Assembly (NCBI GenBank): GCA_025935235.1
Contig: JAICVT010000042.1
Location: 1-19,033 of the forward strand
DNA length: 19,033 nucleotides
Origin: Ktedonobacterales bacterium
Lineage (GTDB): Bacteria; Chloroflexota; Ktedonobacteria; Ktedonobacterales; JADMIN01
Direction: 5' to 3'
A program made the translations under genes and the position numbers. Numbering within the stretch: position 1 is the first letter of the stretch; each line of letters opens with the position of its first letter. Shown here piece by piece: positions 10,482-17,770 of the stretch. Under the pieces are notes generated by a model. It saw nothing but the letters and a program-made list of their open reading frames with translations. It was not told where the DNA came from and ran no database searches.

Positions 10482-11087
10482 CTACCCCAGCAGCGTCGAG
10501 AGGTCCTGGCTGAGCGCCTTCGGATCGAAGCCGTCTATGAAGACCATGCGCTGGCGCCCAGACTTGTCTATCAGGAAGAGGGCGACGGTGTGATTGACGT
10601 CGGTCGGCGTCGCCTTCACGTAGATGTGGTAGGCGTGCCAGACTGGCTCCAGCTGCGCCTGCGTGCCGAGCAGTACCTTGACCGGCAGCGTCACCTTCTG
10701 GTTCTTCAGGAAGGCATCAGCGTCGGCGGGCGTGTTGGTTGGGTTGACCGAGACGATGATCCAGTTGACCTGGCGGGCCTTCTGCGCCCCCAGGAACTGC
10801 GCCGTCTGGTTGAGTAGCTGCGCCTGGATGGGACACTCCGAGGTGCAGGTCATGTCCATGAAGGTCAACACGGTCGGGCGCCCGCCCAGCGACTGGGTCG
10901 TGACCAGTGCGCCGTTCTGGTCGCGCAGGCTCATCGGTGGAACAGGGTCATTGAGCGCCGTGCCGCCCACCAGCGCTGGGGATGACGGCGCGGCGTCGCT
11001 GGTGAGGCGCTGGTGGATGAGCGCGACCGCTCCCACCAGCACGACCAGCACGATCACGATCAGGCGCGAGATGTTTCGGAGTCGCAT
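10482..11087 (-). CDS. sco: SCO1/SenC family copper chaperone
   Basis: Membrane-tethered thioredoxin-fold protein that delivers or redox-prepares copper for the CuA centre of cytochrome oxidase. The product is 201 residues. One N-terminal membrane helix (about 7-25) is followed by the SCO domain. The copper-binding motif is Cys81-Thr-Ser-Glu-Cys85 (CxxxCP), and the distant histidine is His166 in DVNHT. All three ligands are therefore present. The ATG at 11087 has AAGGT about eight bases upstream. The gene follows ctaB by 33 bp within the oxidase cluster and has a CuA-containing ctaC as its likely client. The G-rich repeat lies immediately after its stop. Confidence 0.93.
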   Translation of the reverse strand: MRLRNISRLIVIVLVVLVGAVALIHQRLTSDAAPSSPALVGGTALNDPVPPMSLRDQNGALVTTQSLGGRPTVLTFMDMTCTSECPIQAQLLNQTAQFLGAQKARQVNWIIVSVNPTNTPADADAFLKNQKVTLPVKVLLGTQAQLEPVWHAYHIYVKATPTDVNHTVALFLIDKSGRQRMVFIDGFDPKALSQDLSTLLG

Positions 11088-11120
11088 GCCAGTTACCTTG
11101 CCGCCATTGCCGCTCGCTCG

Positions 11121-12044
11121 CTAATGGAAGATATGGTCAATGACCATCGCGGCGAAGAGCAGCGCCAGATAGTAGTTCGAGAACCAGAAGACCGCGCGCG
11201 CCTCTTTGAGCGTGCGGATGCGCATCAGGCGCAGCGTCAGCACGATCAGCCCGCCGCCCAGCAGCACAGCCACGGCCAGGTAGATGTAGCCCAGCGCGCC
11301 GATGAAGAAGAGCGGGAGGCTGCTCGCCGCCAGCAGTACAGTATACAGCACGATCTGGCGATAGGTCTCCGCCTCGCCCTTGACGACCGGCAGCATCGGC
11401 ACACCCGCGCGGGCGTAGTCTTTCTTCAGCACCAGCGAGAGCGCCCAGAAGTGCGGCGGCGTCCACATGAAGACGATGACGAACATCCAGAACGCGGGCC
11501 ACGCCAGCGAGCCAGTCGCCGCCGCCCAGCCGACCAGCACCGGCACGGCGCCTGCCGCGCCACCGATCACGATGTTCTGGGTGGTGGTGCGCTTGAGCCA
11601 CATCGTGTAGACGCAGACGTAGAACAGGATCGCCGAGACCGCCAACGCGGCCGCCAGCCAGTTCGCGCTGAAACCCAGGATGAAGAACGAGAGCGCGCCC
11701 AGCGTGATGCCAAAGAGCAGCGCGTGGGTGTCGGAGATGCGGCCAGCGGGCAAGGCGCGCGCCTTCGTGCGGCTCATCAGCCGGTCAATGTCGCGATCCC
11801 AGTAGCAGTTGATGGCGTTGGCGCTGCCCGCGGCGAACAGCCCGCCAAGCAGCGTGCCGATGGTGACGCCGACGGGCGGCAGGCCCTGCCCCGCAAGCGC
11901 CATCGCGGCCAGCGTGGTCCCGAGCAGCAACACCGTGACATGCGGTTTCATCAGGCCGATATAGCTTGAGAGGACAACGCGCCAGGTCGCGGCAGCGCGC
12001 TCAGTCGCGGCGCGAGCGGTGGTCGCCGAGCTAACATGTTGCAT
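11121..12044 (-). CDS. ctaB: Protohaem IX farnesyltransferase (haem O synthase)
   Basis: Polytopic membrane prenyltransferase of the UbiA family that adds a farnesyl group to haem B to make haem O, the first step towards haem A. The product is 307 residues, the normal size. The first Asp-rich motif is Asn79-x3-Asp83-x3-Asp87 followed by MSRTKARALPAG (the usual RPLP reads RALP). The second motif region has DYARAGVPMLPVVKG after the WTPPHFW segment. About eight to nine hydrophobic helices are visible. A longer open frame extends to 12191, but the extra 49 residues are Arg/Pro-rich, overlap the end of ctaG and do not resemble the family, so the ATG at 12044 is used; its ribosome-binding site (GAGAG) is weak. 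It lies between ctaG and sco. No haem A synthase gene accompanies it in this window. Confidence 0.94.
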   Translation of the reverse strand: MQHVSSATTARAATERAAATWRVVLSSYIGLMKPHVTVLLLGTTLAAMALAGQGLPPVGVTIGTLLGGLFAAGSANAINCYWDRDIDRLMSRTKARALPAGRISDTHALLFGITLGALSFFILGFSANWLAAALAVSAILFYVCVYTMWLKRTTTQNIVIGGAAGAVPVLVGWAAATGSLAWPAFWMFVIVFMWTPPHFWALSLVLKKDYARAGVPMLPVVKGEAETYRQIVLYTVLLAASSLPLFFIGALGYIYLAVAVLLGGGLIVLTLRLMRIRTLKEARAVFWFSNYYLALLFAAMVIDHIFH

Positions 12045-12144
12045 GCAAGAGACTCTCTTTCGCGTTGGCCGACTCCTCAGGCGAGGACGACCAACGGATA
12101 CAACGGGGTACAGGGTGGTCAGCGTAGCCCCATCGGGCGGTGGA

Positions 12145-13059
12145 TCAGAGCGACGAGGCCTGCGACGATGTCGTCGCCAGGGTGGCGGCAATCTGCGCGT
12201 CGACCGTAGCTTGCCGACGTTCGTCGTCCCGCAGCCAGAGTGCCAGCGCGACGATGATTGCCGAGATGAACAGCGCCGTGTCGGCGGCGTCCATCACGCC
12301 ACCCGCGAGGTGAATATCAGTCACCGCCGAGATCGCGCCCGCGGCGCGCGGCAGGGCAGCGTAATAGGGGTAGATCGCCGTCGTGGTGAACATGAACGCG
12401 AACCCCATCAGGTTGCCCCACATCGCCGCCGCCGCGAAGTAGAGCGCCTGCGCTGGATACGACAGGCGCGGCTTCCACGGCAGCGATGGGATGAACTGCG
12501 ACCAGAAGAAGACCGCTGTCACGAGGAAGCAGATATGCTCGATTGCGTGAATTGAGTCGTTCTCGGTCGCGGCGTCATACAGACCGGGCAGATGCCACAC
12601 GCTGAATAGGAGGGTGAAGGCCAGCCACGAGACCACCGGTTTGCGCCAGAAGCGCACAATTGTCTCCAGCGTGCGCAGCGGCCAGCGTGTGCGAGCCATC
12701 CAGCCCAGTGTCGCGCGGCGCGCCCCCAGCGGAACGCCTCGCCAGATCAGCATGAACGGCTGGCTCAACAGCAGCAGCGGCGCGGCCGCCATGACAAGCA
12801 GCTCGTGCTGGATCATGTGCGCGTAGACGAGCGAATCCGCCAGGGTATCGAGCGGTGAATTGAGGGTAAAGAAGATGACGAGCAGCGCCAGAATGAACAG
12901 CGCTGTGCGCCAGGGCGTCAGGTGGCGGCGCTCGATGCCCGTGCGCTGCGCGTAGCGGTAACCCGCCCAGTAGAGCGCCCCAGTGATGACCAGACCGACC
13001 ACCACCAGCGGATCTATGGACCAGTTCGCAAACAACGCGGACAACGCTGAGAGAGTCAT
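12145..13059 (-). CDS. ctaG: CtaG-type cytochrome c oxidase assembly protein (caa3_CtaG family)
   Basis: Seven-helix membrane protein of the Bacillus CtaG (caa3_CtaG) family, needed for assembly of copper-containing oxidase; it is unrelated to the mitochondrial Cox11-type CtaG. The 304-residue product has the family's histidine-containing segments HMIQHELLVMAAAPLLLL (81-98), WHLPGLYDAA and HAIEHICFLVTAVFFW, and an ending helix before a short charged tail. The histidines in these helices are the likely metal-binding residues. The ATG at 13059 has an AAGGCGGT-like ribosome-binding site. It lies 60 bp after ctaE and 100 bp before ctaB in the oxidase cluster. The ctaG-ctaB gap contains an imperfect hairpin (GTTGG at 12064-12068 pairing with CCAAC at 12091-12095, with an inner CCTC/GAGG stem). 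Confidence 0.92.
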   Translation of the reverse strand: MTLSALSALFANWSIDPLVVVGLVITGALYWAGYRYAQRTGIERRHLTPWRTALFILALLVIFFTLNSPLDTLADSLVYAHMIQHELLVMAAAPLLLLSQPFMLIWRGVPLGARRATLGWMARTRWPLRTLETIVRFWRKPVVSWLAFTLLFSVWHLPGLYDAATENDSIHAIEHICFLVTAVFFWSQFIPSLPWKPRLSYPAQALYFAAAAMWGNLMGFAFMFTTTAIYPYYAALPRAAGAISAVTDIHLAGGVMDAADTALFISAIIVALALWLRDDERRQATVDAQIAATLATTSSQASSL

Positions 13060-13119
13060 CGAGCCACCGCCTTTGACGCCATGGAATTGACCGCGCCTGA
13101 GCGCCGCGCTAGCTCTGCG

Positions 13120-13740
13120 CTAATGCAGCGGTCCAGGCAGCATGAGAGGCAGCAGGTACCCGATGATGCCGAAGAGCACCACCCAGTACCAGTAGTAGCC
13201 GATCGTCGTGATGCCCAGGTGATGGTCCTGGGTATAGCGGCCCTGCAGCGCGCGAACCGTGATGCCGATCACGAACATCAGGCCGAGCAGCAGGTGATAG
13301 ATGTGGTAGCCAGTGAAGAACAGGTACATGCAGGCGAAGCCGCCATTCGCCACAGTGAACGGCAGGTGGCCCATGTACTGGATGTTCATCACAATGGAGA
13401 CGATCCAAAGGATCGCCGCCAGCACGATACCCAGCTTCACCAGACCGCCAATGCCCGCGCGCACGGCCCAATGCGCCAGGACGAAGCACAGGCCACTCGC
13501 GACGAGAATGCCGGTCAGGAGGGTTGTCTGCGCCACGTCAATGTTGTTGGTACCGTCGGGGAACCACAGGTTGTTGACGTTCACCCCGCGCAGGAAGACA
13601 TACGCCGAGATCAGGAAGAGGGCGAACATGATGTCTACAATCACGTAGAACAGCATGCCCAGACGAACTTTGCCCTCATGGTCTATATGGTCGGCATGGC
13701 CCGCCACATCGTGGCCCTGCCCACCGAGGGAAATCTCCAT
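13120..13740 (-). CDS. ctaE: Cytochrome c oxidase subunit III, short form
   Basis: Five-helix, 206-residue form of subunit III, as in many bacterial oxidases that lack the first two helices of the mitochondrial type. Recognisable segments are the first helix (about 28-50), LLTGILVASGLCFVLAHWAV (74-93) and the signature FFTGYHIYHLLLGL (141-154), corresponding to the GxHGxHVxxG histidines of the family. The last helix ends in LLPLM. The conserved SE of the first helix is not obvious (LISAY instead). The N-terminus is His/Asp-rich (residues 10-21 contain four His), which could bind metal. GAGAGG precedes the ATG at 13740. It lies 110 bp after ctaD; that gap contains a tandem CGTATCGTC (13754-13771). 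Confidence 0.92.
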   Translation of the reverse strand: MEISLGGQGHDVAGHADHIDHEGKVRLGMLFYVIVDIMFALFLISAYVFLRGVNVNNLWFPDGTNNIDVAQTTLLTGILVASGLCFVLAHWAVRAGIGGLVKLGIVLAAILWIVSIVMNIQYMGHLPFTVANGGFACMYLFFTGYHIYHLLLGLMFVIGITVRALQGRYTQDHHLGITTIGYYWYWVVLFGIIGYLLPLMLPGPLH

Positions 13741-13850
13741 TGCAAGCCTCTCTCGTATCGTCCGTATCGTCGGGGCTGCGAGCGCGCCGCACGCGGCAAG
13801 TGTGAACAGCGCCGACCACGCCCGCAGCCAGGACGCATCTGGCTAGCTGG

Positions 13851-15809
13851 CTACCCCAGGGCGGGGCCAGCCTCCACGTTCGGAACCGGTACGCTGGAAG
13901 GCGCCACTGGCTCGCCGTAGTTGTACGGGCCAGATGTGACGACCGGGATCTTCTCGAAGTTCTCCAGCGGCACAGGTGTGGGAACGGTCCACTCCAGCGT
14001 CTTTGCGCCCCAGGGGTTCTGCTCCGCGATCGGTCCGGCCTTCCACGAGTAGATCACGTTGTAGAAGTACAGGATGACCGATGCGCCAAGCAGGAACGCC
14101 GAGATGCTGGCGACGAAGTTGCCACCGGCGAAGAGCGGCGAGTAGTCAGCGACGCGGCGCGGCATGCCCTGCAAACCCACGTAGAACATGGCCAGGAAGG
14201 TGCCGTTGAAGCCGATCTGGATGCCCCAGAAGCTGATCCAGCCGATCTTCGAGTCCATCATGCGGCCTGTCATCTTCGGGAACCAGTAGTAGACGGCTCC
14301 CAGGAAGCCCATCAGCGAGCCACCAACGATCGTGTAGTGGAAGTGCGCGGTGACGAACATGCCGCCATGCAGCTGCACATCCGCTGGCACGTCCGAGAGA
14401 TACACGCCCGTGATGCCGCCGATCAGGAAGCTCCAGATGAAGGCGAAGCAGAAGCCCATCGTGACGGTCATCCAGAGACGACCTTTCCACAGGGTTCCCA
14501 GCAACACCAGGAAGATCAGGCCGGTCGGCACCGAGATCAACTCGGTCGAGGCCATGTAGAAGCCGCGCAGTTCTGGCAGGAAGCCCGAGACGAACTCGTG
14601 GTGCATCCACACCAGGAAGCTCAGCACGACCACGCCGAAGAGGCCCAGAATGGCCGTCTTGTAGCCAAAGAGCGGCTTGCGCGCGAAGACGCTGGTGGCG
14701 TCCATCACGAAGCCGAAGGCGGGCAGCACCAGCAGGTAGACCTCAGGATGGCCGAAGAACCAGAAGAGGTTCTGCGTCAGCCAGGCCGAGCCGCCGCCCT
14801 GAATGCCCGTGCTGGCGGCGAAGTCACCAGCGGTCGCCGCATAGAAAAAGCTCGTGCGGAAGATGCGATCCGTCAGGATCATCAGCACATCCACCGTCAG
14901 CGAGGCGGTACCCAGCGCCGAGAGGATGGACGAGCCAATCGCGCCCCAGACGGTCATGGGCATGCGCGTGTAGCTCATGCCTGGCGCGCGCATCGTGATG
15001 ACCGTGGTAATCAGGTTGATCGCGCCCATCTGCGACGAGACGCCCGCCAGGAAGACCGCCACGCCGAGCGCGTCCATACCGATACCGGTCTGGTCGGCCA
15101 GCGTGCCATAGATCGTCCAGCCGGTCTGCACGCCAGCGCCCTGCGTAATGGGATCGCCCAGACCCATGAAGGGGATGAAGGCGTAGACCGCCATGCCGAC
15201 GATGAGGAAGGCGATGCTCGCGGCGTTCAGGCGCGGGAAGGCCATATCGCGCGCGCCGATCATAATCGGGATGACGAAATTGCCGAAGGGGCCGACGAAG
15301 AAGCTGATGACGGTCAGGATCATCAACATGCCGTGCATGGTGACGATCGTGTTGTAGGTCTCCTTGGGGAAGGCCCACGCCCCAGGGAACAGCAGCTCCG
15401 TGCGGATCATCATGGCGCCCAGGCCGCCGAACGCCAGCATAATCATCGTGACGACGAGGTACTGGATGCCTACGACCTTGTGGTCGGTCGTGAAGCGGAA
15501 GTAGCGGATCAGCCCGTCGTCTTTGCCGGCCAGGCGCATCTCCTCGGCGTGATCAGGGTCTTTCATGCCCAGCATCCACGAGAACGGATACTTGAGCGCG
15601 CCGATGCCGATGAACCAGCCAACTGCCATCAGGATGAAACCGGCCAGGAAGCCCTGCTCCAGGAAGTTGCCGGTCTGGCCGGGGTCATTCAGATTCCAGT
15701 TGGCCCCACCGATGACATGCCAGACATACTGGGAGCCAACGATGAAGCCGATTGCGGCAAGCACCGCGCCCGAAAAGTAGCTGGGCACGAGCTTTCTTGT
15801 CCAACTCAT
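13851..15809 (-). CDS. ctaD: Cytochrome c oxidase subunit I with N-terminal extension and altered K-channel
   Basis: Catalytic subunit of a haem-copper oxygen reductase, 652 residues, A-family type. Haem ligands are His159 (TMHGM) and His491 for the low-spin haem, and His489 (AHFHY) for the high-spin haem. CuB ligands are His354, His403 and His404, and the Tyr for the His-Tyr cross-link is Tyr358 in HPEVY. D-channel residues are present: Asn177, Asp188 (ARDMAFPR), Asn195 and Glu356. At the K-channel the usual VPTGIK reads VPTGLI, so Ile432 (codon 14514-14516) replaces Lys; the nearby Ser is also lost. The Asp of the HD pair near the Mg/Mn site is Gly482. Residues 1-100 precede the normal start (FTTDHK near 106) and add two helices (about 11-33, 53-74). 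GGAAGGG nine bases upstream supports the ATG at 15809. It lies 29 bp after ctaC. Confidence 0.96.
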   Translation of the reverse strand: MSWTRKLVPSYFSGAVLAAIGFIVGSQYVWHVIGGANWNLNDPGQTGNFLEQGFLAGFILMAVGWFIGIGALKYPFSWMLGMKDPDHAEEMRLAGKDDGLIRYFRFTTDHKVVGIQYLVVTMIMLAFGGLGAMMIRTELLFPGAWAFPKETYNTIVTMHGMLMILTVISFFVGPFGNFVIPIMIGARDMAFPRLNAASIAFLIVGMAVYAFIPFMGLGDPITQGAGVQTGWTIYGTLADQTGIGMDALGVAVFLAGVSSQMGAINLITTVITMRAPGMSYTRMPMTVWGAIGSSILSALGTASLTVDVLMILTDRIFRTSFFYAATAGDFAASTGIQGGGSAWLTQNLFWFFGHPEVYLLVLPAFGFVMDATSVFARKPLFGYKTAILGLFGVVVLSFLVWMHHEFVSGFLPELRGFYMASTELISVPTGLIFLVLLGTLWKGRLWMTVTMGFCFAFIWSFLIGGITGVYLSDVPADVQLHGGMFVTAHFHYTIVGGSLMGFLGAVYYWFPKMTGRMMDSKIGWISFWGIQIGFNGTFLAMFYVGLQGMPRRVADYSPLFAGGNFVASISAFLLGASVILYFYNVIYSWKAGPIAEQNPWGAKTLEWTVPTPVPLENFEKIPVVTSGPYNYGEPVAPSSVPVPNVEAGPALG

Positions 15810-15838
15810 GGTGTTCTACCCTTCCAGAGTGGCGCGGA

Positions 15839-16645
15839 CTACGATCGCTTGCCGCTGGCGCCCAGAAGAGCCGCCTCAGGCATCTGCGCTGCCGCCGTGG
15901 CTCCGGCAGGTTGTGCGCCCATCTGCTGCGAGATCCACGTTCCGAAGTCGGTGGGCGTCAGGACAATGACGTTGGTGTTCATGTCCGAGTGCAGCACTCC
16001 GCACAACTCCATGCAGCGCACCGTGTAGTGACCCAGCTTGTTGGGCGTCGCGACGAACGTGTTGAGTTCGCCGGGCACCGCGTCAGCCTTCACGCCCATC
16101 TCTGGAATCCAGAAGGAGTGGTGGACATCGAGCGAGGTCACCGTAAACTCCACCGGCTGATTCAGTTCCAGGTACAGTGTGGAGGACTGAATGTTGTAGT
16201 CGGTGTAGGTGTAATTGAAGATCCACTGCTGCGCTGTCACACGCACATGCAGCGCCGACGCCGGGGCGGCGGCTTCCAGTTGGGCCAGCCCATCGAAGCC
16301 GATCACATAGAGTATCGTGACCAGCACGAACGAAGCGATCAGCCACCAGGCCAGCAGCTTCGAGTTGCCGTGAACCTGTGGGCCGATCTCGGTGGGCCGC
16401 CCACGCGAGCGGAACGCGAAGATGGAATAGGCCGCGAAGACTACCACGCCCACAAACACCGGGATGCTCAGCAGCGTGAACACCTGCATGATGTAGACCT
16501 GGCTATCCGCCACGTCCGAGGCGGCGGTCGGGTAAGCGCCCGCCTGGGCCAGTATGGGCGACAGGAACAGATACAGCGCCGCCAGGGCGATGCTTACCAC
16601 CACCCATAAGATGATCGGCGTGCGCAAATGACCTCGTGAGTTCAT
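15839..16645 (-). CDS. ctaC: Cytochrome c oxidase subunit II (CuA subunit)
   Basis: Electron-entry subunit with the binuclear CuA centre outside the membrane, 268 residues. Three hydrophobic segments are visible (about 9-31, 50-78, 97-117); the first may be a signal peptide. The CuA domain is complete: His176 in DVHHSFWIP, then Cys211-x3-Cys215-x3-His219-x2-Met222 (CMELCGVLHSDM). The aromatic entry Trp is in QQWIFNY (139-145). No cytochrome c domain is fused to it. The start of the membrane helix usually reads HGNxKLE; here it is HGNSKLL, so Leu98 (codon 16352-16354) stands where the K-channel entrance Glu is expected. A TTG at 16675 could extend the protein by ten residues; the ATG at 16645 is preferred although its ribosome-binding site is weak (GAGAGG is 15 bases away). 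It is 89 bp after the cupredoxin gene. Confidence 0.94.
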   Translation of the reverse strand: MNSRGHLRTPIILWVVVSIALAALYLFLSPILAQAGAYPTAASDVADSQVYIMQVFTLLSIPVFVGVVVFAAYSIFAFRSRGRPTEIGPQVHGNSKLLAWWLIASFVLVTILYVIGFDGLAQLEAAAPASALHVRVTAQQWIFNYTYTDYNIQSSTLYLELNQPVEFTVTSLDVHHSFWIPEMGVKADAVPGELNTFVATPNKLGHYTVRCMELCGVLHSDMNTNVIVLTPTDFGTWISQQMGAQPAGATAAAQMPEAALLGASGKRS

Positions 16646-16734
16646 GCGCGATTTACCGTGCCTCTCTAAGCTCAAACAGCGCTCGGTCTGGGGAAGGCAC
16701 CACAGAGAGAGCGGCAGTCATTCACCGCATGAGC

Positions 16735-17418
16735 CTACTTGACGGTGAACGTGCCGTTCATGTAGCCGTCGGTGCCCATCGGGCCGCCGAAGCCGTTGAA
16801 GCCAACGCCGCAGGGTACGAAGCACTGCCACGCATAGGTGCCCGGATCACCAGTCGTGAATGTGAAGGTCGTGACCACTGGCTGATCGGGCATGCCAGCG
16901 TCGTCGGTCTTCGCGCTATCAGGGACACCTGTGATCGGCACGCCGACATACAGCCAGGGCTGCTTGCTGCTGACGATGCCGTGGATCACGAAGGTATGCG
17001 AGACCACATCCGGATCGATCGTGTTCACGCTCTGGCCGTCAACGTTGATGGTTCCGCCATCCACTCCCTGCGGCTTCAGGAAGTAGTTGTTGACCAGCGC
17101 GGAGGTGCTGTCGTAGTTGTTGATGACCATCGTCACCTTCGTGTGCGCTGGAACCACGATCTCGGGCTGGGAATACAGAACGTATTGCGAGTTATAGTTC
17201 GGTCTGCACGTCGCGTACTCCGGATGGGACTTCGTGAAATCCGGATCAGTGCAGGGGGCAAAGGGGAAGACATCCTCGTTGACAGTCACACCATTCGCGG
17301 TCGCTGCGGGAGCATAGGGGGCCGGGATGAACGCGAAGGCGTTCAGGGCAAATGCTACTCCAACCACGATGGCAGCGACCACCACGAGGAATCCCACCAT
17401 GCCGAGATACTTGCGCAT
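16735..17418 (-). CDS. Membrane-tethered cupredoxin, CuA-domain-like
   Basis: First gene of the oxidase cluster, 227 residues. One N-terminal helix (about 8-30) anchors a beta-rich exported domain. The fold resembles the subunit II CuA domain: DVVSHTF (137-143, His141) parallels DVHHSFW of ctaC, and PGTYAWQCFVPCG (192-204) gives Cys199-x3-Cys203, the CuA cysteine spacing. The His and Met expected 4 and 7 residues after the second Cys are missing; Phe207 stands at the His position and the available Met are 214 and 220. Copper could be bound by His141, one or both Cys and a Met, or the site may be mononuclear. Two more Cys (56, 71) may form a disulfide. The ATG at 17418 has AGGAG nine bases upstream. 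It may donate electrons to CuA or help load copper; with no cytochrome c gene nearby, a donor role is plausible but unproven. Confidence 0.75.
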   Translation of the reverse strand: MRKYLGMVGFLVVVAAIVVGVAFALNAFAFIPAPYAPAATANGVTVNEDVFPFAPCTDPDFTKSHPEYATCRPNYNSQYVLYSQPEIVVPAHTKVTMVINNYDSTSALVNNYFLKPQGVDGGTINVDGQSVNTIDPDVVSHTFVIHGIVSSKQPWLYVGVPITGVPDSAKTDDAGMPDQPVVTTFTFTTGDPGTYAWQCFVPCGVGFNGFGGPMGTDGYMNGTFTVK

Positions 17419-17770
17419 AACACCAATCTCCTGCTAGGGGGAAGTCGAGCGCTGGCGGCATCCCCGATGACACCGGCCCACACGCTAGTACGAGGTGGCG
17501 CCGCACACCCCGCCGTACCTAAAGTGTTAGCATACGAGGGAGCGTCATCACATGATGCGTTTGCATCATCTTTTTCCACCGCTTGCGTCGCGTCCAGGCC
17601 CCATCAGGCCGCGATTTCGCTGGCTGGAAGGGCGCTCGTGAGCCATCAGACGGCCTCCGCGCACAATCGATTGCCCATCCAATGCGCGCGAACGATTGCT
17701 CACCAACAGGAGTATCACGTTGCGAGCGATCGGCTGTGAGTGCGGGAGCGAGTGAGGGGCAGGGGAATCG
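17419..17770. promoter_or_regulatory. Gene-free region upstream of the oxidase cluster
   Basis: These 352 bp lie between the stop of the PAS-LuxR gene and the cupredoxin start and contain no credible gene. They must hold the cluster's own promoter if it is not cotranscribed with the regulator. A TATGCT hexamer on the minus strand (17534-17529) lies about 110 nt before the start codon, without a good -35. A 10-bp palindrome CAATCGATTG lies at 17664-17673, and CGATTGC recurs at 17668 and 17693. The clearest element, an inverted repeat, is listed separately. No strong terminator for the PAS-LuxR gene is seen. Confidence 0.45.
17552..17569. promoter_or_regulatory. Inverted repeat ATGATGC-N4-GCATCAT, candidate operator
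   Basis: Two perfect 7-bp arms are separated by GTTT, forming an 18-bp dyad about 135-150 bp upstream of the cupredoxin start. Overlapping it is a second dyad, CATCA-CA-TGATG (17546-17557). It lies directly upstream of the TATGCT -10-like sequence, a usual position for an activator or repressor site of the oxidase genes. The T-run (17571-17575) lies on the plus strand, where no gene ends, so a terminator is unlikely. Confidence 0.55.

Noticed and set aside
11013..11969. 318-residue open frame on the plus strand opposite ctaB
   Set aside because: Composition is almost all Arg, Gln, Asp, Glu and His, the mirror of hydrophobic codons in ctaB; not a gene.
12045..12191. 49-residue N-terminal extension of ctaB
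   Set aside because: It overlaps the ctaG coding region, is Arg/Pro-rich and is absent from the family; the ATG at 12044 gives the normal protein.
14337..16028. 563-residue open frame on the plus strand opposite ctaD and ctaC
   Set aside because: It is antisense to strongly conserved oxidase genes, and its product is a His/Asp/Arg/Glu-rich string with no domain, as expected from GC-rich shadow frames.
16646..16675. TTG start for ctaC ten codons upstream
   Set aside because: It has no good ribosome-binding site; the ATG at 16645 is simpler, although its own site is also weak, so this is not fully excluded.
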